A DNA stretch of 30,229 nucleotides from Fibrobacteres bacterium CG2_30_45_31. GTDB lineage: Bacteria > Fibrobacterota > Fibrobacteria > Fibrobacterales > Fibrobacteraceae. Positions 1 through 6,010 of the stretch are shown piece after piece. A model generated the notes under the pieces. It was not told where the DNA came from. It saw only the letters and a list, made by a program, of their open reading frames with translations, and made no database searches. The position numbers and the translations under genes are program-made. Numbering within the stretch: position 1 is the stretch's first letter; every line of letters begins with the position of its first letter. Location: NCBI GenBank assembly GCA_001873075.1, contig MNYL01000046.1:1-30229 (forward strand), written 5' to 3'.

Positions 1-353
1 TAAAAAACAGGTGTTGATAAAAAAACAATTTGTGCCGGTCTGGGAGAATTAGACAGGAAAAATGGAAATTATAATTGGATATCAGGGCTATTTTTAAGAC
101 CGAAAAGCAATGTTGCATGAACCCGGCTTCCGTAATCCCATTATTTTCGCCAATTGTTCTGTCGAAATTTCTAGACTACTTCACCCTGTTCCTTTTCCAC
201 AATGATCCTGCATTACACCTAACAAAAACCTCTTATCTCAGATAATTTTGTTGTTCTTTTTTCAAAGTACTATAGTTTTTAGTTCTAAAATATTTTCAAT
301 CTTCATTTCTAAAAACCATTTTAAAATTCATCGAGGCGTCGCGTAGGCTCACT
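1..353. other. Intergenic region, no gene seen
   Basis: AT-rich region downstream of the FISUMP gene. A 38-codon open frame (positions 4-120) lacks a start codon and follows an in-frame TAA, so I do not call it. An 11-bp string, CGTCGCGTAGG, at about 340-350 recurs near 1971-1983 beside the left recombinase fragment; its meaning is unknown. Confidence 0.5.
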
Positions 354-1169
354 TCAATTCTTTAAACACCGAAGGGACAGACCATACGTTTTACTGCCCT
401 CGTCCGTGTACACGTCCGTGTACTCGTAGCCCATGTACCGGTAGTACGCGCGCATAGAACCGTACTCCGTAGCCGTCCACCAATCACCGAGGAAGCCAAC
501 AACGCCGCCGAAGTTCGATCGGTAGTCGCCACCCGGCAAAGCGGAAAAACCGTAGGCGTCTATGGCATTGTTGTCATCGTTCCCGTCATCGTACCAGTCG
601 CTCGTTGCCTTGAGATACGTTCCGGCGTTGTCAGAACCACCCACATAATTTTCCAGAGTGGCCCACTCCGAACTCCAGGGCACATGCCACCCGTCAGGAC
701 AAATTCCCTGATGATTCGCATTAGAACCACCCCATGTGGCACTGTTATAAGCAGAGTCAATGTCCATCGCACTTGCCCACTGGTATAGGCGTCCGTATTT
801 TGCGCAGTTGTCCACACTGTTCTCGTAACACCAAGAACTGTCCACTGCGTAGTTCAGATTCTCCGCCATCCACGTCTGTGTGCCAATCGTCACAGTCATG
901 TAAGTCTGATTGTCGCGACAATCAGTTACTGTGTTAGTTCCGTAGGTGTTGGTGCAAGTCTCAACCGATGAGCTTGAGGATATGCCGACCGAGGAACTCG
1001 AAAGTCCAGAAGAAGAATTTAATTGTTCACTACTTGAAGAAAATTCAATAGAAGATGAACTCTCCACTTCAGACACGGAACTGTTATTTCCACTGTCACT
1101 GTCGCAAGCCGCCAAAATCAAGGCAACCGCCACAATACCAAATAATGTTGTCGACTTTTTATATTTCAT
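354..1169 (-). CDS. FISUMP-domain lipoprotein
   Basis: Predicted surface lipoprotein of 271 aa. The N-terminus is a lipoprotein signal (basic start, hydrophobic stretch, lipobox ending LAAC with Cys22 as the lipidated residue). Residues about 26-70 form a low-complexity Ser-rich linker, typical of Fibrobacter secreted proteins. Residues about 84-271 match the FISUMP family, with the landmarks IGTQTWMAENLNY, ICPDGWHVP, WWTATE and LRCLKN. An AAGGAG ribosome site sits just upstream of the ATG at 1169. The molecular function of FISUMP proteins is not established; surface attachment or a structural role is usually assumed. This is the best lineage marker in the window and lies outside the recombinase-bracketed segment. 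No operon partner is visible. Confidence 0.9.
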   Translation of the reverse strand: MKYKKSTTLFGIVAVALILAACDSDSGNNSSVSEVESSSSIEFSSSSEQLNSSSGLSSSSVGISSSSSVETCTNTYGTNTVTDCRDNQTYMTVTIGTQTWMAENLNYAVDSSWCYENSVDNCAKYGRLYQWASAMDIDSAYNSATWGGSNANHQGICPDGWHVPWSSEWATLENYVGGSDNAGTYLKATSDWYDDGNDDNNAIDAYGFSALPGGDYRSNFGGVVGFLGDWWTATEYGSMRAYYRYMGYEYTDVYTDEGSKTYGLSLRCLKN

Positions 1170-1404
1170 TTGTTATTTGCTCCTTACCTTGAGTAATTCT
1201 CTATTCTGCAATTATTACAATTCACAAAATAGCAGTTTTAATGAGTTTGTACAAATGACGGACGGCAAGACACCTTTAAAATGCCATTCACAACCCACAA
1301 TTTCACAATGGTGATAACAGAATGTGTTATACGATGGAAAAGCAATGACTTGATCACTATTTCCGTTGCGTTGTCAGGAAAATATGTTGGCATGGAGGAA
1401 ACCA

Positions 1405-1490
1405 CGTAGCGTTTGTATAGGCATCTTCTAAAAATTCGGAAGATTTCTACACTAGAGGGATTTTTTATTCGTCTTATAGTTCTCAATTTG
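1405..1490 (-). pseudogene. Degraded 5' end of an abiEi-like gene
   Basis: On the minus strand this stretch resembles the start of the intact abiEi gene at 29077-29676. It shares the AATAAAAAA start-region sequence (the ATG has become ACG) and a block encoding RRCLYKRY, against RRYLYKLY in the intact helix-turn-helix. About 50 bp between the two blocks is missing, and a stop codon lies in the original frame. The sequence just upstream (1477-1527) also matches the abiEi upstream region. I read this as a decayed partial copy of the right-edge cassette. The 1238-1486 open frame crossing it is not a credible gene on its own. Confidence 0.6.
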
Positions 1491-1510
1491 CATACAAATA
1501 CGAATTAATG

Positions 1511-1588
1511 CTACCAATATGAGAACCTGATCTCAAAAAGCTCTCTGCTGAATGCTATTAAAGTTGTCTGGGAGAAAATGATATCCAT
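1511..1588 (-). pseudogene. Truncated 25-aa paralogue of the 27331-27828 hypothetical protein
   Basis: The 25-codon minus-strand frame contains TTLIAFSRELFEI, against TTLIAFSRNHFEI near the N-terminus of the intact hypothetical protein encoded at 27331-27828. The leader matches too: TATAAACGCTCTCTTTCCCATTG at about 1590-1612 corresponds to TATAAACTCTCTCTTTCCCATTG at 27825-27849. Homology stops after about 20 codons, where the sequence switches to the upstream region of an abiEi copy (CTCATATTG, near 1516-1524). This junction looks like a recombination scar that fused the 5' end of one gene to the promoter side of another. Confidence 0.65.
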
Positions 1589-1662
1589 ATTATAAACGCT
1601 CTCTTTCCCATTGATCCATTTTTTTGTTTACTTATTTGTGGAAGGATCTTTCGATTTTTATT

Positions 1663-1885
1663 TTTCCCCATCTATTTCAAAGTAGTGGTTTTCATAATCA
1701 TCCAGATGCTGACGATGAGCCTTGAATGCCCTTCACGTCCAGCATACCCTTCAAGCAGGATGAATTTCGCATGTGCATTCAAATATTCACGGCGGAAGAC
1801 GTTTCCAATGAAGCGGCTCACGTTGTACTTGCCAAGGCTGAATCCTCTTTCAAAAATTTTCATGATCGTGGGCGAAAGACGAATA
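1663..1885. repeat. Left copy of the recombinase direct repeat, with internal deletion
   Basis: Block A, 1663-1767, matches 29882-29986 with 2 mismatches in 105 bp. Block B, 1778-1885, matches 30122-30229 with 3 mismatches in 108 bp. Between the blocks the left copy has 10 bp where the right copy has 135 bp, a net loss of 125 bp. Both copies have the same orientation and lie about 28.2 kb apart. The match may continue left of block B's counterpart, since the right copy runs off the window. Confidence 0.95.
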
Positions 1886-1953
1886 TGCCTTGCTCTGGAC
1901 AGTGTTTTGCCTCCGCTGGTTCCGCTTATTTGTTTTATAAATATTCTAAGCAT
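1672..1953 (-). pseudogene. Tyrosine recombinase fragment lacking its catalytic module
   Basis: This 93-codon minus-strand frame begins with a segment typical of the C-terminal half of tyrosine recombinases (KTLSRARHIRLSPTIMKIF), then SLGKYNVSRFIGNVF. It then jumps across a 125-bp deletion relative to the right copy. The missing piece encodes HQLRH, the MMGHADIS box and the tyrosine segment, so this copy cannot be an active recombinase. The tail ends MKTTTLK in a frame different from the tail of the right copy. It is probably inert, but could still serve as a homologous-recombination partner for the right copy. Confidence 0.85.
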
Positions 1954-2017
1954 CTCTAGGATACTAGCGTCACGTCGCGTAGGTCAGTCTGCCATCTGCG
2001 ATATATCCTTACTTGCC

Positions 2018-2031
2018 ACCCGTAAACGGGT
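2018..2031. repeat. Perfect hairpin at the tnpA 3' end
   Basis: ACCCGT-AA-ACGGGT is a perfect 6-bp inverted repeat overlapping the tnpA stop codon region. IS200/IS605 elements carry subterminal hairpins recognised by TnpA, so this could be the right-end hairpin. I cannot define the cleavage site from the sequence alone. Confidence 0.45.
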
Positions 2032-2544
2032 CAGAGTTTGCCCATCATTGTCAATTGTTCTCCCGCCTTGTCCTCGACAAGCTGATTTCGAATGTAAGCC
2101 GTTATTCTTGCTGCATTCTTACCTGCCGTGTCGACATAGTAACCTCGACACCAAAATTCCCTATTACGGTATTTGAATTTTAGTTCGGGAAACCGTTCAT
2201 ACAAAAGTAGGCTACTCTTCCCTTTTAGAAAACCGACAAAACTTGACACGGAAACCTTCGGCGGAATTTCGAGGAGCATATGAACATGGTCCGGACATAC
2301 TTCTGCCTCAATAATGTGAATCTGTTTCCATTCGCAAAGCTGTCGTAGAATACTGCCGATATCCTTCCTTTTTTCCCCATAAAACACTTTGCGCCTATAT
2401 TTAGGAGCAAACACAATATGATACTTACAATGTTCCCGTCAAGGCGAATGTCGCGGAAACGCTTCGGTTTCCATGACCGAGCCATAGGAACATGTTCGAA
2501 GAACCATTCCAGCTCGTGTGAGCTAATTTCTTTATATCTTCCAT
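2031..2544 (-). pseudogene. tnpA: IS200/IS605 TnpA transposase, interrupted
   Basis: Tyr-type (Y1, HUH) single-strand transposase. The main part, 2031-2414, retains FAPKYRRKVFYGEK, the HUH motif in CPDHVHMLL, and CRGYYVDT leading into the helix with the nucleophilic Tyr (AYIRNQLVED). The expected N-terminus, MEDIKKLAHTSWN, lies at 2506-2544 behind an AAGGAA ribosome site. Family members continue from LAHTSWN directly into CKYHIVFAPKYRRK. Here 76 nt (2430-2505) separate the two parts, shift the frame and introduce a stop codon. The catalytic part is intact but its natural start is disconnected, so I call it a pseudogene. No tnpB is visible. The element sits between the recombinase fragment and a truncated ORF, suggesting it or a later event cut that ORF. 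Confidence 0.85.
2430..2505. other. 76-bp structured insert inside tnpA
   Basis: The boundaries follow from the expected TnpA reading. The insert contains a hairpin GGAAAC-GCTTCG-GTTTCC (2455-2472), an outer pair TGTTCC (2431-2436) and GGAACA (2487-2492), and a 10-bp palindrome GAACATGTTC (2488-2497). It could be a small mobile repeat or a duplication scar. I saw no second copy in the window. Confidence 0.6.
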
Positions 2545-2547
2545 TTT

Positions 2548-2610
2548 GAAATTCCTTTGAGTCGTGATGCAGTTGGCAGACCGCATTCCGAATTTACTTG
2601 AAGGAATTTC
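2548..2610. repeat. 10-bp inverted repeat upstream of tnpA
   Basis: GAAATTCCTT (2548-2557) and AAGGAATTTC (2601-2610) are perfect inverted arms with a 43-bp loop, directly upstream of the tnpA start codon. This could mark the left end of the IS or a regulatory fold; its role is unproven. Confidence 0.4.
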
Positions 2611-2647
2611 TTGTGTCACTAAGGATCGCCATAAGGCTTATACGGAA

Positions 2648-2752
2648 CTACCCGCTCGTATCCCAGCTCCCTTCAAGCATCGCTTTAACTTCTGCAAAAG
2701 TAGAGCCAAAAACGCCGGGAATATAATGGAACGTCACCGTTCTTGTTGTCAT
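2648..2752 (-). pseudogene. 34-aa ORF, probable truncated gene downstream of the PfpI gene
   Basis: A minus-strand ORF starts with ATG at 2752, five bases after a clear GGAGG, and encodes a protein beginning MTTRTVTFHYIPGVFGS and ending EGSWDTSG. It lies 32 bp downstream of the DJ-1/PfpI gene on the same strand, so it was probably the third gene of that operon. The ORF stops just before the IS605-type element, which fits loss of the 3' part by insertion or deletion. It is too short for a confident family. Alternatively it is a genuine small protein. Confidence 0.45.
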
Positions 2753-2784
2753 TTTTCCTCCGATCAAAAAAAACGGGGTAAAAA

Positions 2785-3477
2785 TTATTTCCGTCTCATG
2801 GACACGATGGACAACGCTACAGCTTCGATGAACGGGAGCACTTCATGTTTGCTGAATCCCGTGACGAGATCGTGATCTGTCACCACCTTGGCAGGGACCT
2901 TCCGGCCATCTCCGCTTTCCGTAAAGACAACATTCGCGCCGCAATTGAGAATATCCGCCATCACCACCGTATGGCAGGTCACCCTGCGGCCATTCAAAAG
3001 CTCCGGATTGGGAGTCAGAATCCACAACCCGTGGCACAGGGCTCCTTTAATCAGCGTATTCCTCTTCATGGCCTCCGCAAAAAAGCGCACCATAGGCGCG
3101 GACTGCACCAGAGATCGCGGATCCGAAATATCAGGATCGTCAGGATAACGCAGACGCACGCTCACATAATTTGCGCTCATGATCACTGCCGTGTAATCAT
3201 CAAGATTGATTCGGCTCACGTCATTTTCATCCGGCACGACGATGGACTCCGGGGATTGCCAAGGCTGTTGGTCCGTAGAGTCCACATCGCTGTAGAACAC
3301 GGGACTCTTCCAGTACTTGCTACCTGGTTTGTAATCCCCATACCAAATGCGGGAAATCAGATCCACCTGCGCCCCATAGAGTGCAAATCCGCAACGGTAC
3401 GCCTCAATCTCCTCCGGAATGAACTTGTTCTCCACCACCACGGCGATTTTCTCGCCTTTCAGAGGTTTACTCACCAT
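2785..3477 (-). CDS. DJ-1/PfpI-family protein (glutamine amidotransferase-like fold)
   Basis: This 230-aa protein has the Rossmann-like N-terminal strand IAVVVEN and acidic residues near 17-25. The nucleophile elbow is GALCHGLW, with Cys148 followed by His149, the usual DJ-1/PfpI arrangement. Members include deglycase or hydrolase-like enzymes, chaperones and proteases; the substrate cannot be read from sequence. An insertion at about residues 48-90 (KPGSKYWKSP...) makes it longer than minimal family members and might shape the active site. It starts 6 bp after the stop codon of the AGE-fold gene on the same strand, so the two are almost certainly co-transcribed and may act on the same sugar or carbonyl substrate. 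GC content here is visibly higher than in the right-hand part of the window. Confidence 0.85.
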   Translation of the reverse strand: MVSKPLKGEKIAVVVENKFIPEEIEAYRCGFALYGAQVDLISRIWYGDYKPGSKYWKSPVFYSDVDSTDQQPWQSPESIVVPDENDVSRINLDDYTAVIMSANYVSVRLRYPDDPDISDPRSLVQSAPMVRFFAEAMKRNTLIKGALCHGLWILTPNPELLNGRRVTCHTVVMADILNCGANVVFTESGDGRKVPAKVVTDHDLVTGFSKHEVLPFIEAVALSIVSMRRK

Positions 3478-3483
3478 GTTTCC

Positions 3484-5613
3484 TCACTTGGCGAAATTGA
3501 TGTCCGCAATACCGGCGCGTTCCTTTTGAATACGTGCCTCGAGATCTGGAGTCGTACGCCGAATCGGCAGAAATTCCACCTCCACCTCCGATTCCTCTTT
3601 GATATCCGAAATGTCCACTTGGAATCGGTGCGCATCCTGTACCGAACGAGGCATCCCATTCACCTTGATTCCTAGGATCTTCAGATCCCCAGGTCGGAAA
3701 AAGTCGGGCAGGACGTTTAGGGTTCTGATCCCGTTATTGCATTTCGGACGGAACGTGATTGTAAAGCTTTCGTCACCGCTCGCGCTAGGAACATAAGTGC
3801 GAATGTAGAGATGTGCGAGATAATTGAGCTCGAAGGAATGATATCCCGCAATGGCGTGTCCCCCTTGAATGTCATAGCCGTTCTGAACGATCGGGGAACC
3901 ACTTTCCGTCGTCCGGAAATAGATATTGCGGTTCTTCTGATCCACGAAATAAAGATTCCAAAACGCCGCGCAGTAACGTGCGAGTTCAAGGAATCGCGCC
4001 GATTCCTCATCCCCGGGCTTAATTCCCACCATGATGTAATAGGCGAGAATGGCCTGTTCCTGCTGCCAGAAGTCCTTTGTACTTTCCCACGCAAACTCCG
4101 TCGGCATGCCGTTCGAAGGATGACGCTCCAACGCGTCGTAGATTCCTCCACGGATAAGATCCACCCCTACCTCTTCCATGTTGTGACCAAGCATCTTGGC
4201 CGTCGCGTAACAGCGATCCGCCAGATCCTTATACTTTCCCTCATTCTTGCTCCCGTCCATAGCCGCATTATGGGAAAGACAAAGATAATAATGAGCACAA
4301 CGGGTCAGATTCCAGGAAATCTTCAGATTATGACCAACAATCCCGCGATCCTGTTGCCATCCCCACGAATGATCCGGCGTCCAGTCCGCAAAGAAGCGTT
4401 CATTCACGAATTTACTTCCATCCTGCGGTGGGAAATGCGTGAGAATATTTTCCACACAGTCATCCAGCATCTTGCGGCACAACACAAGAAGATTCTCCCA
4501 CGAAGAGTCCTGCTCGGCCGTTTTCGGCAGAGGATCAATCGCCAAAAGAAGGTTCACCAGATAAGCCGGAATGTGATCCCCGATAGAATTCCAGTTCTTG
4601 CGCATTTTGTTCTGGCCAAGCACTTCGGCATCCGGACGCATCGTCACTGGATCGATATGCGAAAAATAACCGCCCTTGCCCGTGAAACACGGATCATTGT
4701 TCCTCTTTTCATCCCGATAAAATTTTTCGAAAGAATTGATGGTCCGCGTGATATAAAAAAGGATGTTCGTGTCCTGCGTGATCCGATAATACTGCGTGAG
4801 CCCCGCCAAGGCATATATCTGCTCGTACAGCGCATAGGTCCCATTGTCATCCCCGTTCTTGGAACTGATGATGTCCTTCATGCTTTTGCCATCGTGCTTG
4901 CGGCTGAACTTCCAGAAACAGTACATATGGTCGTGAGTAAGCACAGAGAAGGCGTTGATCAGATAATGGGCGCAGGCTTTTGCGGCCGAAAACGCCCGGT
5001 CGTTCCCTGTCAGAAGATATGAAGAGGAAAGCCCGTAAAGAAAGCGTGACATCGTCGCGCACTCTTGTGTGTCATCCGATGTCGGGTCTCCCGAAAGATC
5101 CAGATTGGTACGGTAGAAACCAGAAAAGTCGTTCTCCGTGAGTTCTCGCTTATCCTTGAAAAGAACATCCATCCACTGCTCGAAAAGAGTATTAATCTGT
5201 TGCAGCCACCAGTGAGTCTCCTCCCACCCATAAGACCTCGGTATCGAGCCCATCAGAACCACCCGCCGGGCGCTGAAGGAAGAGACCTCTCCGTTCCGGC
5301 TCGCTACTCCCCGGATCGAAACCATTATGCCGACTTTGATGTATTTAAAAAGTGAACGCTTCGCATCCCACATCGCCGCATCCGACGCCTTGTCGCGCGA
5401 ACCTAGAAGCCTTTCCACTTCCTCTTCATCAGGCTTAGGGACTCTGTCTCGGGATTCATCCCCCACATTACGCAGGACTTCATACTGCGTATTCCGCGAC
5501 ACTCCCACATCAATCTCTTCACCAGAAAGCAACTTCAGACGCATCAGCGCCTCGCTCACATTCACAGACACTACTGAACCTGTAACCATAAGACTCCCAT
5601 ACTGGGCTTTCAT
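3484..5613 (-). CDS. AGE-fold ((alpha/alpha)6-barrel) N-acylglucosamine 2-epimerase-like protein
   Basis: Three-part protein of 709 aa. Residues 1-121 form a beta-rich, OB/barrel-like domain (GSVVSVNVS, VGIMVSIRG). Residues about 125-610 are an alpha/alpha barrel of the AGE superfamily; the best landmark is WGWQQDRGIVGHNLKISW, with His428 in the GHNLKISW motif, and another His occurs at IGDHIPAYL. The C-terminal 100 residues are again beta-rich. AGE-family enzymes include GlcNAc 2-epimerase, cellobiose 2-epimerase and mannose isomerases. The two extra domains make this protein much longer than those enzymes, so the specific reaction is open. An AGGAGGAGC ribosome site precedes the ATG at 5613. 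It is the first gene of an operon with the DJ-1/PfpI gene. No signal peptide is seen. Confidence 0.75.
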   Translation of the reverse strand: MKAQYGSLMVTGSVVSVNVSEALMRLKLLSGEEIDVGVSRNTQYEVLRNVGDESRDRVPKPDEEEVERLLGSRDKASDAAMWDAKRSLFKYIKVGIMVSIRGVASRNGEVSSFSARRVVLMGSIPRSYGWEETHWWLQQINTLFEQWMDVLFKDKRELTENDFSGFYRTNLDLSGDPTSDDTQECATMSRFLYGLSSSYLLTGNDRAFSAAKACAHYLINAFSVLTHDHMYCFWKFSRKHDGKSMKDIISSKNGDDNGTYALYEQIYALAGLTQYYRITQDTNILFYITRTINSFEKFYRDEKRNNDPCFTGKGGYFSHIDPVTMRPDAEVLGQNKMRKNWNSIGDHIPAYLVNLLLAIDPLPKTAEQDSSWENLLVLCRKMLDDCVENILTHFPPQDGSKFVNERFFADWTPDHSWGWQQDRGIVGHNLKISWNLTRCAHYYLCLSHNAAMDGSKNEGKYKDLADRCYATAKMLGHNMEEVGVDLIRGGIYDALERHPSNGMPTEFAWESTKDFWQQEQAILAYYIMVGIKPGDEESARFLELARYCAAFWNLYFVDQKNRNIYFRTTESGSPIVQNGYDIQGGHAIAGYHSFELNYLAHLYIRTYVPSASGDESFTITFRPKCNNGIRTLNVLPDFFRPGDLKILGIKVNGMPRSVQDAHRFQVDISDIKEESEVEVEFLPIRRTTPDLEARIQKERAGIADINFAK

Positions 5614-5673
5614 AGCTCCTCCTGCATTTATTTTTAAGTCTAAAAGGATAATGCTCTTTCCCCTTAAAAGCTG

Positions 5674-5696
5674 AACCAGTTAAGCAACTGGTTTTT
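5674..5696. repeat. 8-bp perfect hairpin followed by T-run
   Basis: AACCAGTT-AAGC-AACTGGTT (5674-5693) is followed by Ts on the plus strand. It resembles an intrinsic terminator, but no plus-strand gene ends here. It lies about 60 nt upstream of the AGE-fold gene and inside the IS3-like scar, so an IS end or a leader hairpin is equally possible. Confidence 0.4.
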
Positions 5697-5701
5697 AATA
5701 T

Positions 5702-5890
5702 AAAAAGTTTCTTTGGCGTTTTCATTTCCAGTGCAGAATAGGGTGCATAAAAATTGTAAATCTTGACCCATCCGGCAATCTGCGCATGAACTGATTCAGG
5801 CGTATCCAGAGAGTTCTCGTACACGTAAGCCCGCTGGAGTACAGAAAGCGTCTTGGACTGTGTTAAATATGTCCAACTATTTGTCCGCAC
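5702..5890 (-). pseudogene. IS3-like transposase C-terminal remnant
   Basis: Within a longer minus-strand frame, about 60 codons resemble the extreme C-terminus of IS3-group DDE transposases: LQRAYVYEN, then HAQIAGWVKIYNFYAPYSAL and MKTPKKLF. This recalls the common ...YNxxRPHSALGxxTP... ending, with the Arg-Pro-His replaced. No catalytic DDE residues, inverted repeats or start codon remain. The rest of the 5519-6010 open frame overlaps the AGE gene antisense and is not credible. The scar marks a boundary between the GC-richer PfpI/AGE block and the TIR island. Confidence 0.55.
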
Positions 5891-6010
5891 CCCCTTTTCG
5901 CATAGATTAGAAGATTGTCTTTGATTTAATTTCTTGGTCAAAATAGTACAAATTATGTTATTGTTACATTTATGGTCGCTGACATCTTTGATGAGAACCC
6001 GGGGTAGCAT

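Noticed and set aside
2845..3675. 276-aa plus-strand open frame
   Set aside because: Antisense to the DJ-1/PfpI gene and the AGE gene end, with shadow-type composition.
3811..5022. 403-aa plus-strand open frame
   Set aside because: It is antisense to the well-supported AGE-fold gene, has no family features, and has the His/Arg/Ile-rich composition typical of shadow frames.
5674..5696. Intrinsic terminator
   Set aside because: The T-run lies on the plus strand, where no upstream gene needs it; retained only as a hairpin.
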